Source: Mesorhizobium sp. B2-3-12
GTDB taxonomy: Bacteria > Pseudomonadota > Alphaproteobacteria > Rhizobiales > Rhizobiaceae
Direction of reading: 5' to 3'
Assembly (NCBI RefSeq): GCF_006442205.1
Contig: NZ_VFVR01000001.1
Coordinates: 1,008,199-1,072,198 of the forward strand
Length of the DNA: 64,000 bases
The position numbers were made by a program, and so were the translations under genes. The notes beneath the pieces are model-generated. The model saw only the letters and a program-made list of their open reading frames with translations. It ran no database searches and was not told where the DNA came from. Positions 1 to 8,316 of the stretch are shown in pieces. The first letter of the stretch is position 1; every line of letters begins with the position of its first letter.

Positions 1-584
1 ACGATCTCGCCGCGCGCATGGACGCGCAGATTGGCATCGAGGTTGGAAAGCGGTTCGTCCATCAGGAAGATCGAGGGATGGCGCACCATGGCGCGGGCCA
101 AGGCCACGCGCTGCCGCTGCCCACCCGACATCTGACCAGGCTTGCGGTCGAGCAGATGGTCGATCTTGAGCACGGTCGCCATCTCGCGCACATCCCGCGA
201 AATGCCGGCGCGGATCTCTTTCTGTCCTGGCAGGAACGAACCGACCAGCGGCAGGCGCTGCGTCCGGCTCAACCGCTTCATGGCCAAGGGAACCGCGATG
301 TTCTGGCCGGCCGTCAGATGCGGATAGAGCGCGTAGGACTGGAACACCATGGCGACGTTGCGGTCGGCCGCCGCGACCGCCGACATGTCCCTGCCGCCGA
401 CGAAGATCTCGCCGCTGTCGGCATGATCGAGCCCGGCGAGAATGCGCAGCAAGGTGCTCTTGCCGCAGCCCGAGGGACCGACCAGGGCGATGAACTCGCC
501 CGCTTCGACATCGAGGCTGACACCGTTCAGAATGGCGTTGCCACCGAAGGACTTCTTCAAGTCGCAAAGCGAGAGCGCGCTCAT
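1..584 (-). CDS. Sugar/glycerol-phosphate ABC transporter ATP-binding protein, UgpC/MalK type (partial)
   Basis: Energises a CUT1-type importer at the cytoplasmic face of the membrane. The first ~195 residues are visible; the rest, including the C-terminal regulatory domain, lies beyond the left edge. Walker A GPSGCGKST, Q-loop FQSYALYPH, signature MSGGQRQR and Walker B FLMDEPLSNLDA are all canonical. The ATG overlaps the stop of the upstream metallophosphoesterase gene (ATGA), so the two are translationally coupled. That pairing suggests import of a phosphoester such as glycerol-3-phosphate or a glycerophosphodiester, but the permeases and binding protein are not in view, so the substrate is inference. 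Confidence 0.9.
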   Translation of the reverse strand, partial: MSALSLCDLKKSFGGNAILNGVSLDVEAGEFIALVGPSGCGKSTLLRILAGLDHADSGEIFVGGRDMSAVAAADRNVAMVFQSYALYPHLTAGQNIAVPLAMKRLSRTQRLPLVGSFLPGQKEIRAGISRDVREMATVLKIDHLLDRKPGQMSGGQRQRVALARAMVRHPSIFLMDEPLSNLDANLRVHARGEI

Positions 585-1417
585 GATGCGACTTTCTTGC
601 GGACCTTGTGCGCCTCGTGCGGGTAAACCTCCTCGACCACGTCATCGAGGACATGCACGGTCATGCCGGGGATGGCGACGATCTCGCTGGTGACGGTGTC
701 GCCGAATTCATGCGCGACGGCGCCAAGCAGCCGCTCGCCCGGCATGTCGCGCTCCATGTCGCCGACGACAAAGGCCGCCGACGGACCCCAGACCAGCGAA
801 GTGTTTCGGTATTTGCCTTGCCATGCCCGGTGCAGGTGCCCGCTGGCGAACAGCGCGACATCGTGGTCCGCGATCAGGTCGTAGAGACGCCGGCGCTGTG
901 CCGGGCGGATGCTCCAGTAACCGGTGTCGCCCTCGCCCGGCTCATCGATGAATAAGGGCTTATGAGCGAAAATGGCGATGCGCCTGCCGCCACGGCTTTC
1001 CAGCGCCGCGCGCAGCCATTCGAACTGGCTTTCGTCCTCGGCATCGTCAAAGCCCATCAACAGGCTGTCGAGCCCTATGAATCGCCAGTTTCCGGCGTCC
1101 TCCATCCAATAATGGGGACCGACCAGCCGGCGCCAGCGCTCAAGACGTTCCGCATTGACCGGCTGCAGCGAGCCGGGCAGATGGCCGACATCGTGATTGC
1201 CGGGCACCAGCAGCATCGGAACCGAGATTTCCCGCATCAGATCCATGCAGAAGCTGATGTCGTCGTCCTTGTCGGCGCCGTCGACGCTGAGATCGCCGGT
1301 ATGGACGACGAGGTCAGCGCCGCTTTGCTCGATCCAGGCCGCGAGCGGCTGCCAATTGCCGTTGAAATGCGGCTTGGTCGGGCTGAAATGGGTATCGGTG
1401 ATCTGGACGATTTTCAT
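581..1417 (-). CDS. Metallophosphoesterase (CpdA/YaeI-like phosphodiesterase)
   Basis: Two-metal phosphoesterase of 278 residues. The five metal-binding blocks are in order: ITDTHFSP near the N-terminus, HTGDLS, PGNHDVG, IFAHKPL and ASGHLHRAW. The start was set at the Met that precedes KIVQITD; an in-frame upstream Met would add 16 residues unlike the family. No signal peptide, so it is probably cytoplasmic. It is the first gene of a leftward pair with the ABC ATPase (4-base overlap). Substrates in the family range from cyclic nucleotides to glycerophosphodiesters; the transporter context favours the latter, but the sequence alone does not decide. Confidence 0.88.
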   Translation of the reverse strand: MKIVQITDTHFSPTKPHFNGNWQPLAAWIEQSGADLVVHTGDLSVDGADKDDDISFCMDLMREISVPMLLVPGNHDVGHLPGSLQPVNAERLERWRRLVGPHYWMEDAGNWRFIGLDSLLMGFDDAEDESQFEWLRAALESRGGRRIAIFAHKPLFIDEPGEGDTGYWSIRPAQRRRLYDLIADHDVALFASGHLHRAWQGKYRNTSLVWGPSAAFVVGDMERDMPGERLLGAVAHEFGDTVTSEIVAIPGMTVHVLDDVVEEVYPHEAHKVRKKVAS

Positions 1418-1596
1418 GCCGGCTCCACTGCGAGAGCCGGCTGCCGGAGAACCACCGGCGCGCAACTTCGCGTAGGGTCTCCTTAGTGCCGTTACATGTC
1501 ACTTCCTTAACAGGCTGGGGACAAATGTTCGCGCCGCGCCGATGGGCCGGCTGGCCGCCGGTGCGGTTCAGCGTTTGATAGAATTGCCGAACCGCT

Positions 1597-1664
1597 CCAA
1601 CTCTTTGTTTTTACGCAATTTCGGATGGAAAGCCGTAATGCGCCTTCCCGGAAATGGCTCTAGC
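1597..1664. repeat. Rhizobial intergenic repeat element
   Basis: A block running from CAACTCTTTGTTTTTACGC to a GGCTCTAGC end, with a GGATGGAAAGCC / GCCTTCCCGG inverted core. From memory this resembles a short element found many times between genes in Mesorhizobium. A similar AACTCTTTGTT segment recurs near 26137. The right end contains the stop codon of the AhpD-like gene. Confidence 0.5.
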
Positions 1665-2070
1665 TTTTCACCTCGAATTGCGGGTCGACCGGGATCTGCA
1701 TCGCCGTCACCAGATGGTTGGTCTGGCCGGCGAGGCCGATGATCGACACCAGCTCGCCATGCTGCGCGTCGGTCATGCCCTTGGCACGGGCGGCGGCCGT
1801 GTGCGAGTGGACACAGTAGGAGCAGCCATTGGCCGTCGACACTGCGATGTAGATCATTTCCTTGGTCAGCGGATCGATGGCGCTGTCGGCGACCATCACC
1901 ACCTTCAACTGCTCCCAAATCCGCTTCAGCGCCGCCGGATCATTGGCCAGCCCACGCCAGAAATTGTTGACGAAATCCGATTTGCGCGTTGCCCTGATGT
2001 CGTCGAACACCGCCTTCACCGCCGGGATTTTTTCGACCTCGGCATCGCTGAGGAGTCTTGTGGTGGCCAT
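1660..2070 (-). CDS. Carboxymuconolactone decarboxylase / AhpD-like protein
   Basis: 136 residues, a usual length for the family. The AhpD/CMD signature is present as CSYCVHSH: two redox cysteines three apart with a following His, preceded by an acidic stretch (DPLTKEMIYIAV). Such proteins act as alkylhydroperoxidase or thiol-disulfide relay enzymes. The start is the Met of MATTRLLSD, which has an AAAGGA-type ribosome site; a longer in-frame extension to 2202 was rejected. It stands alone, with repeat sequence on both sides. Confidence 0.85.
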   Translation of the reverse strand: MATTRLLSDAEVEKIPAVKAVFDDIRATRKSDFVNNFWRGLANDPAALKRIWEQLKVVMVADSAIDPLTKEMIYIAVSTANGCSYCVHSHTAAARAKGMTDAQHGELVSIIGLAGQTNHLVTAMQIPVDPQFEVKS

Positions 2071-2203
2071 GATCTGGTCCTTTCGTTTGGATGAATTAGG
2101 TCGTTGAATCAAGTTTCGAGCAAATATGGCTAACCGACTTTTTTGCCTCAGTTTTTGGCGCTCAACGGCGCAGGACATTGAAGGTTCGGCCGAAGTACCC
2201 AAA

Positions 2204-2391
2204 CTTCGTCATCCCTGGGCGGAGCAGGCGCGAAGCGCCGTCGCGAAGACCCTGGGATCCATTCCGTGACTTTCACCGTAGAGCGCGGCGGAGCCAAATC
2301 CTGCACCGCAGCAGCACACCTGAGTCCCGGCACGGATCCTGGGGTCTGCGCCGCGTCGCTTCGCTCCTTGCTACGCCCCAGGATGACGAAG
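2204..2391. repeat. ~190-bp intergenic element with inverted ends
   Basis: The left end reads CTTCGTCATCCCTGGGCGGA and the right end, read on the other strand, CTTCGTCATCCTGGGGCGTA, followed in both by AGCA and a GCGAAGCG block. The interior holds no convincing gene. It fills the gap between the AhpD-like gene and the ATPase gene at 2447. It resembles a non-coding mobile or RIME-like repeat of rhizobia. Confidence 0.65.
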
Positions 2392-2446
2392 GGGCGGGCG
2401 TTTTCGCCAATTGCCAACGTGCATGTACCGCCAAGCCTCAGCGAAT

Positions 2447-3943
2447 CTAATGCACCGCCGCATACATGATCTTCTCCTCCGTCGCCTCCGCCGGTGAAAA
2501 CTCCTCGACGATCCGGCCTTGCCGGCAGACAAGAATGCGGTCCGACAGGTTCATGATCTCCGGCAGATAGGACGAGATCACCACCACGGCCAATCCTTCG
2601 TCGGCCAGCCGGTTGATGATCTGGTGTATCTCGGCGATCGCGCCGACATCGACGCCGCGCGTCGGCTCGTCGAAGATGACGATGCGCGGCTGCTGCACCA
2701 GCCCCTTGCCGATCACCACCTTCTGCTGATTGCCACCCGACAGCTCGACCACGCGCGCATTGTCGTTGATCGCCTTGATGCTGAGGGTTTTCGTCCATTC
2801 CGCCGAAAGCTGCCGCATCTCCTGCTGGTTGATCACCCAGGCCTTTTCACGGCCCGCCGCCAGCAGCCCGCCGAACAGGTTCTCGGCAATTCCCATCGTC
2901 TCGAAAATGCCCTCGCTCTTGCGATCCTCGGTGACATAGACGATGCCGTCGGCAACCGCTTCGCTCGGCACGAGGTAGCGCACCGGCCTGTCGTTCAGTT
3001 CGATCGCGCCACCGCGCAGGAAATCACGCTTGTAGATGCCGGACACGATCTTGAAGGTCTCGGTGCGGCCGGAGCCGATGAGGCCGAACACACCGGTGAT
3101 CTGGCCCTCGAAGATCGAGAACGAAGTGTTGCGCACGACATTGCTCATCGAAATGTCCTGCACCGAGAGCACTTTCTTGCCGGCCTTGCGCAGCCTGGCC
3201 TCGTCACGCTGGCGATAGATCTGGCCCGACAGTGTGCGTCCGACCATGGCGGCGACAATTCTGTCGCGGTCGAAGGCCGAAGTGTCGTCGGTGATGACCA
3301 GTTCGCCGTCGCGCAGGATGGTGATGCGGTCGGCGATTGCGAGCGCCTCTTCCAGCGCGTGGCTGATGAAGACGATCGACACGCCGCTCGCCTTCAGCCT
3401 CCGGATCAGCGCGAAGAAGTGGCGCTTTTCCTCCGGTGTCAGCGTCGCTGTCGGTTCGTCGAAGATGATGATCTCGGCATTGTGGTGCACGGCGCGCGCG
3501 ATCTCGACCATCTGCCGCTTGGCGGCGCCCAGTGTTGCCACCATGGCGTTGGGATCGACGGGAAAATTCAGCGACTGCAGGAACTGCTGTGCTGAAATAT
3601 ACGTGCCGCGCAGCCGGTTGAGGAATTTTTCAGTACCGAGATAGAGGTTCTGCGCCACCGTCATCGACGGCACCAGGCTGGTCTCCTGAAACACCATGGC
3701 AATGCCCGCCTCGAGCGCGGCGTGCGGCGAGGCGTAGGCAATCTCCTGGCCCTTGTGGAACATCTTGCCTGATGTGGCGTCGACGACACCGGCGATGATC
3801 TTGGTCAGTGTCGATTTTCCCGCACCGTTCTCGCCGAGCAGCGCATGGATTTCGCCCTTGCGCAGCTCGAAGGTGACGTTCTTCACCGCCGGCACGCCGC
3901 GGTAATTCTTGGTGACATTCTCCAGGCGAACGATCGGTTCCAT
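2447..3943 (-). CDS. Sugar ABC transporter ATP-binding protein, RbsA/XylG type (two ATPase domains)
   Basis: 498 residues with two tandem nucleotide-binding domains, as is usual for CUT2 importers. The N-terminal half has Walker A GENGAGKST and Walker B IIIFDEPTATLT. The C-terminal half has the family's degenerate Walker A (GLIGSGRTE) and the LSGGNQQK signature with IVIFDEPTRGVD. The start overlaps the stop of the upstream propeller gene by one base (TGATG). It is the last gene of a leftward operon with two permeases, a binding protein and two beta-propeller domains. The sugar is not identifiable from sequence. Confidence 0.93.
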   Translation of the reverse strand: MEPIVRLENVTKNYRGVPAVKNVTFELRKGEIHALLGENGAGKSTLTKIIAGVVDATSGKMFHKGQEIAYASPHAALEAGIAMVFQETSLVPSMTVAQNLYLGTEKFLNRLRGTYISAQQFLQSLNFPVDPNAMVATLGAAKRQMVEIARAVHHNAEIIIFDEPTATLTPEEKRHFFALIRRLKASGVSIVFISHALEEALAIADRITILRDGELVITDDTSAFDRDRIVAAMVGRTLSGQIYRQRDEARLRKAGKKVLSVQDISMSNVVRNTSFSIFEGQITGVFGLIGSGRTETFKIVSGIYKRDFLRGGAIELNDRPVRYLVPSEAVADGIVYVTEDRKSEGIFETMGIAENLFGGLLAAGREKAWVINQQEMRQLSAEWTKTLSIKAINDNARVVELSGGNQQKVVIGKGLVQQPRIVIFDEPTRGVDVGAIAEIHQIINRLADEGLAVVVISSYLPEIMNLSDRILVCRQGRIVEEFSPAEATEEKIMYAAVH

Positions 3944-4998
3944 CAGAAACCTCCCGAGGCAAGGTCGACGGCCAGCACGCAATCGCCGCCCTTCGAAGCG
4001 ATCAACAGCCTGCCATCCCATTCCGCCACGCTGCAGATGCCATGGCGCGTGCCGTTGGCGCGGCTGTGCAAGCTGAATTGCGGCTGCATGTTTTGATCGA
4101 GCCTGACCACCAGCCCGTAGGAGCGGCTCGGCGACCACGGCTTGTGGATGCCCATGGTGCGGATGCCGCCGCATTGCAGCGGTTCGAGGAAGCTGCGGTT
4201 GGACGCCAGCGCCGGCGCGATCCAGTAGGCCGGCGGCACCTGTCCGATCATGTCCTGGCGATAGTGCGTCTCCTGCAGCACGAATTCGATCAGCCGGTTG
4301 CGCGGCGCGAACAGGGTAAGCCATGCGCCGCCATCGGCGGCAGGCGCGAGCCGCGCGGGATAGCCGGGCAGATGCGTCAGCACGGTCGAGCGATTGCCGG
4401 TCGTGCCATCGAAACGGACAAGCTGATGGCGCCAGCTCTCGCTCACCAGCACGTCTCCACCGAGGGGATGGAGCCCGTATGGGAACGCGATGTCGCCAGC
4501 CAGCTTGCGGAACTCGCCGCCTGCCGCATCCCGCTCCCAAAGCGAACCGGACGCGCCCTTCTTCATCAGATCGGCCGCCCATTGCGACGGCGCGTGCTCG
4601 GCCGACCCGTTGGCCAGCCATAGCGTGCCGTCCTCGGCATAGGCGAGCGCGGTGATGCAGCTGACACCAGCCGGCAGCGAAATCTCCTTGCCTGATATCG
4701 AGAGCTTGCCGCTTTCCAGCGCCACCGTCAGTTCGCCTGACCGCGACAGCGCCAGAGCCGTGATCGGAGATGGAAAGGTTTCGACAACCTTAGGCTCGCT
4801 TCCCACGGCAAGCGAATAGACGGCATTGCCGCTGGAGGCGAGCAGCCTGTCACTGGAGGCCAGCAGATTGTCCGGCTCGGACAATTCGGCGAAGGCAGCT
4901 GCATCATCGAGCCGCGTGTTTGGCCGAAAGGCGCCGTCGAGCGGCGGGATGGTCACCGCCTTGCCGCGAAACATATCCAGGATCGGATCGAGGATCAT
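3943..4998 (-). CDS. SMP-30/strictosidine-synthase-like beta-propeller protein
   Basis: 351 residues with repeated blade-like strands (SLAVGSEPK, TALALSRSGEL, TALAYAEDGTLWLA) and the motif LVSESWRHQLVRF typical of strictosidine-synthase-like and gluconolactonase-like propellers. No signal peptide, so probably cytoplasmic. Such enzymes hydrolyse lactones or esters; no reaction can be assigned here. The start was chosen at MILDP because it overlaps the upstream stop (ATGA). It lies between the permease-propeller fusion gene and the ATPase gene, so it most likely acts on the imported sugar or its lactone. Confidence 0.75.
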   Translation of the reverse strand: MILDPILDMFRGKAVTIPPLDGAFRPNTRLDDAAAFAELSEPDNLLASSDRLLASSGNAVYSLAVGSEPKVVETFPSPITALALSRSGELTVALESGKLSISGKEISLPAGVSCITALAYAEDGTLWLANGSAEHAPSQWAADLMKKGASGSLWERDAAGGEFRKLAGDIAFPYGLHPLGGDVLVSESWRHQLVRFDGTTGNRSTVLTHLPGYPARLAPAADGGAWLTLFAPRNRLIEFVLQETHYRQDMIGQVPPAYWIAPALASNRSFLEPLQCGGIRTMGIHKPWSPSRSYGLVVRLDQNMQPQFSLHSRANGTRHGICSVAEWDGRLLIASKGGDCVLAVDLASGGF

Positions 4999-7118
4999 GG
5001 TTTCGCACCCCAATAGGAAGCCGGGCTGGTCCAGTTCGGGTCGGCGCCCTCAATCCTGTAGCGGCCAATGCGGTTGTTGAGGATGCCGCCGACGAACAGA
5101 AAACCCTTGTGCTCGCGCATCGAGGTGACCATCGGGTGCGCGCCGCCTGTCAGGTCGCCCATCGCCTCGACGATGCCGCCCTTCTCGTTGAATTTCACCA
5201 CGCCGCCGGTGTTGATGTTGGGGAACAGCCATTCGTCCTGCGGCAGCCGGCGCGTCATGCGCTTGCGCATGTCGGGGTGGCGCAGCGAGAGGTCGAAGCT
5301 CGGCGTGCGCATGCCCAGCCACGCCATCCAGTAATTGCCGTCGGAGGCGCGGTTGATGTTGTCGGGATAGCCCGGCATGTCGCGGATGACGCATTCGGCG
5401 GTGCCCGCCTTCGGTCCTTCCAGCCAGTAACGATGCACGCGGCAGGCCCAGCTTTCGGCGAAGAACAGCGACTTGCCGTCATGCGCCATGCACACGCCGT
5501 TGGTGTAGCGGTAGCCGTCGAGCAGCGTCTTTGTCGAGCCATCCCGGGGATCGTAGACCAGCAGGCGGCCGGTAGCGCGGTTCTCGATCGAGTCCAGCGC
5601 CCAATCATGGGCATCGTAGCGCTTCGTCGAATCCGTGAAATAGATGCGCCCGTCCGGCGCGATGTCGCAATCATTGGGATCGCGCAGCCGCGCATCGTCA
5701 ACGATCGAGGTCCAGGAACGCGACGTCTCGGCCGACAGGCGTTTTACTTCCCGTTCCGGCGACACCGAATAGAGTCCCATGGCGCCGACGCAACTGATCA
5801 GATTGCCCGCTCTGTCGAAGGCCAAGCCCAGCGGGAAGCCGCCAATGTGGGCAAAGACTTCCGACCTGACATAATCCGGCGCGAAGAAGCGGACGATCTC
5901 GCCATGGCGCGTGCCGCAATAGAGATTGTCGTCGCGATCGAGGATGACGTCTTCCGGCCCCTCCAGTTCGCCAAGCCCGATATGGTCGGCGGCGGACAAC
6001 CGGTTGTCGAGTGCGTAAGGCGTGCCGGAGCCCGGCACCGCGGATTGTGTCTCGCCCATCTTGAGATAGACCGGCGCGACATAGACCTCGTTCAGCACCT
6101 TGTGGCGGTTCTTCAGCCAGCGGATATCGATGGTCACCGCGACCGCCAGCATGATGCCGAGCACCATCTGGTTGGTGCCGGTGCCGTAGCCGAGCCGGAT
6201 CAGCCCATTGGTCATGGTCAAGACGATAATGGCGCCCATCAGGCCCTTGACCACCGAGCCGCGCCCGCCGCCGAGGCTGACGCCGCCGACCACCGCCGCC
6301 GTCAGCGCCATGATTTCGAGATTGAGGCCTGTGCCCGGCCCTGCTCCGCTCAGCCGGCAGGCGATGAGAAAACCGCCGATCGAGGCGCAGAAACCGGAAA
6401 AGACATAGGTCATGAACACGGTGCGGCGCACGCGAATGCCGGCATTGTGTGCCGAGCGCCTGGAGCCGCCGACCGCCAGCACATGCCAGCCGGGCCGCGA
6501 GCGCGTCAGAGCGATATGGGTGACGATGGCCAGGATGATCGCCAGCCAGACCGAAACCGAGAGCCCCCAGAAGGTGCTGTCGCCGATGAAATCGAGCACG
6601 TCGGACGTAGCGGTCGAAAGCTGCACGTCGGCGGCATAGGTGGTGACCAGGATGTCGAACAGCGCCCGCCCGAAGATGAAGGTCACCAGCGTGGTGAGGA
6701 AGGCGCGCAGCCTGAGATAGCCGACGAGGTAGCCGTTGATGGCGCCGAAGACGAGACCCATGGCGAGCGACGCGGCCAGCGCCAGCCAGATCGACTGTTC
6801 GAGGATGAAGAAGACATAGACAGAGGAAAAACAGGACAGCGCGAAGATCGAGCCGACCGAGAGATCGATGCCGCCGCCCAGCATCACCACGGTCATGCCG
6901 GTGACGACCATCGAGAACTCGCCGAGTTGGCGGGTCGATTCCTGCAGCGAGGAGAGCTTGAAGAAGCCCGGAATGATCGAGCCGAATGTCGCCAATGTCA
7001 CCACCAGCGCCAGGAAAGGAATGGCGTTGTCGGTCCAGCGCTTGGTCAGGATCTCGCCGACCAGATGGTCGGGCACGAGATTGTAGCGCCAGGACTGGAG
7101 GCGTTCGCGAAAGGTCAT
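4995..7118 (-). CDS. Fusion: RbsC-type sugar ABC permease + strictosidine-synthase-like beta-propeller
   Basis: 707 residues. Residues ~1-335 are a CUT2 permease with 8-10 hydrophobic segments and the signatures GGGIDLSVGSI and GGVSLGGGRGSVVKG. After a linker (~336-372), residues ~373-707 form a six-bladed propeller with PEDVILDRDDNLY, FFAESWACRVHRYWLEG and MPGYPDNINRASDGNYWMAW, typical of strictosidine-synthase-like proteins. No stop or frameshift separates the parts, and codon use is alike throughout. RbsC proteins are normally ~320-340 residues. By topology the propeller should follow the last transmembrane segment, probably on the cytoplasmic side. The fusion suggests the sugar or lactone is processed as it enters. 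Confidence 0.9.
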   Translation of the reverse strand: MTFRERLQSWRYNLVPDHLVGEILTKRWTDNAIPFLALVVTLATFGSIIPGFFKLSSLQESTRQLGEFSMVVTGMTVVMLGGGIDLSVGSIFALSCFSSVYVFFILEQSIWLALAASLAMGLVFGAINGYLVGYLRLRAFLTTLVTFIFGRALFDILVTTYAADVQLSTATSDVLDFIGDSTFWGLSVSVWLAIILAIVTHIALTRSRPGWHVLAVGGSRRSAHNAGIRVRRTVFMTYVFSGFCASIGGFLIACRLSGAGPGTGLNLEIMALTAAVVGGVSLGGGRGSVVKGLMGAIIVLTMTNGLIRLGYGTGTNQMVLGIMLAVAVTIDIRWLKNRHKVLNEVYVAPVYLKMGETQSAVPGSGTPYALDNRLSAADHIGLGELEGPEDVILDRDDNLYCGTRHGEIVRFFAPDYVRSEVFAHIGGFPLGLAFDRAGNLISCVGAMGLYSVSPEREVKRLSAETSRSWTSIVDDARLRDPNDCDIAPDGRIYFTDSTKRYDAHDWALDSIENRATGRLLVYDPRDGSTKTLLDGYRYTNGVCMAHDGKSLFFAESWACRVHRYWLEGPKAGTAECVIRDMPGYPDNINRASDGNYWMAWLGMRTPSFDLSLRHPDMRKRMTRRLPQDEWLFPNINTGGVVKFNEKGGIVEAMGDLTGGAHPMVTSMREHKGFLFVGGILNNRIGRYRIEGADPNWTSPASYWGAKP

Positions 7119-7152
7119 CAGGTCACTGCGGCAAGAGAAACGAGAGAAAGAG

Positions 7153-7173
7153 GCGGCCGGACGATCCGGCCAC
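7153..7173 (-). promoter_or_regulatory. Intercistronic hairpin after the binding-protein gene
   Basis: GGCCGG and CCGGCC separated by five bases form a stable stem in the 83-base gap between the binding-protein stop and the permease start. It has only a pyrimidine-rich tail, so it is more likely an mRNA stabiliser or partial terminator than a full stop. Confidence 0.5.
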
Positions 7174-7201
7174 CTCGTTGAGGTCTTTAGAAAACGATCG
7201 C

Positions 7202-8227
7202 TTATTTCGCCGCCGCTTCGGCTTGCAGCGCCTTCAGGTCCCAGCAGCTGTCGGGCTTGAGGTCGGCCTTGGTTGTCGCCTTCTCCAGCGTGTAGATGTA
7301 GGTGTGCGAGGTGCCGGCCGGCTGGCCGCTCTGCAGCAGGAATTTGATGATGGCGTTCATGTCGCCCGACTGGCGAGCAAGATCGGTCATCACCACGGCG
7401 CCGTAGGTGCCGTCGTTCAGCTTGTCGCAATCGGCAGCCTTCTCGCCGCCACCGGTGGTGACCAAAAACACCTTGCCATCGAGCTTGGCGTCGCGGATCG
7501 CGGCGGATGCGCCGGTCGCGTCACCATCCCAGAAGTCGATGATCGAGCAGATGTCGGGATTCTGCTGCAGCATGGTCGTGGTCACATTGCGCGAGGTCGT
7601 CGCATCCCAGTTGGAGTCGGGCTTGGCCACGACCTTGAAGTCGGGATGCTTGTCCAGCACCTTCATGATGCCGGCATATTGGTAAAGGCTGGAAGAGTTG
7701 GCCTGGTCGCCCTGCACCAGCCCGATCTTCTTGGACGAGTTCTCACCGCAGCCCTTGATCGCGGCTTCCGCCTCGAGCTGGCCGAGCCGGTCCCAGTCGC
7801 TGCCGACGAAGGCATCGGCCGGGAAGTTGGCCGGATTGTCGACCAGGATCACATAGGTGCCGGCGGCCTGTGCCTTCTTCATCAACTTGGAATAGGAGTT
7901 CAGGTCCGGCGCATGGATGATCAGCACGTCTGGCCTGGTGTCGGACGAGATCGCGTCGGTGATCGCCTGCGCGCCGGCGTCGACCACCCAGTTCGGATCG
8001 CGCGTCTCGAACGTGCCGCCCCAGGCCTCGACTTCCTTCTTCAGGTAATGCGCCCAGCCCTGCGCCAGGTCGAAGCCCATGGCCAGCGGCACCAGCATGA
8101 CGCGCTTGCCCTTGAGTGCCTGGGCGTAAGCCGCCGGGCCCGGATCGTCGGCGGCGAAGGTCGGCGCCACGAAGGCGGTGACGGCAAGGGCCGTGGCCGC
8201 CGCCATGAGTGTTCTGATCAGTTTCAT
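7202..8227 (-). CDS. Periplasmic sugar-binding protein (RbsB/Peripla_BP_4 family)
   Basis: 341 residues beginning with a cleavable signal peptide (MKLIRTLMAAATALAVTAF, probable cleavage after APTFA). The mature part has the two-lobed Peripla_BP_4 pattern: KRVMLVPLAMGFD, VLIIHAPDLNS, YVILVDNPA and KKIGLVQGD. The start has an AGAGGAT ribosome site; the longer in-frame extension was rejected. It delivers substrate to the permeases encoded on either side (4995-7118 and 8317-9303). The Asn- and Asp-rich binding region fits a polyol or pentose, but no specific ligand can be named. Confidence 0.92.
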   Translation of the reverse strand: MKLIRTLMAAATALAVTAFVAPTFAADDPGPAAYAQALKGKRVMLVPLAMGFDLAQGWAHYLKKEVEAWGGTFETRDPNWVVDAGAQAITDAISSDTRPDVLIIHAPDLNSYSKLMKKAQAAGTYVILVDNPANFPADAFVGSDWDRLGQLEAEAAIKGCGENSSKKIGLVQGDQANSSSLYQYAGIMKVLDKHPDFKVVAKPDSNWDATTSRNVTTTMLQQNPDICSIIDFWDGDATGASAAIRDAKLDGKVFLVTTGGGEKAADCDKLNDGTYGAVVMTDLARQSGDMNAIIKFLLQSGQPAGTSHTYIYTLEKATTKADLKPDSCWDLKALQAEAAAK

Positions 8228-8316
8228 GATGTTATCCTCTGGTTCGGTTTTCATTGCCGGCCGATCGCCCCGATCGCACCGGGTACCCCAGAGCAAGATG
8301 GGCTAGCCCATCTGCT

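Noticed and set aside
4920..7181. A 753-codon open frame on the plus strand
   Set aside because: It lies opposite the permease-propeller fusion, is full of His, Arg, Gln and Asp, and shows no known motif. It is a shadow of GC-rich codon bias.
4995..7430. Start of the fusion protein at 7430
   Set aside because: The extra 104 residues have no family similarity and run into the binding-protein gene. The Met at 7118 begins a normal permease.
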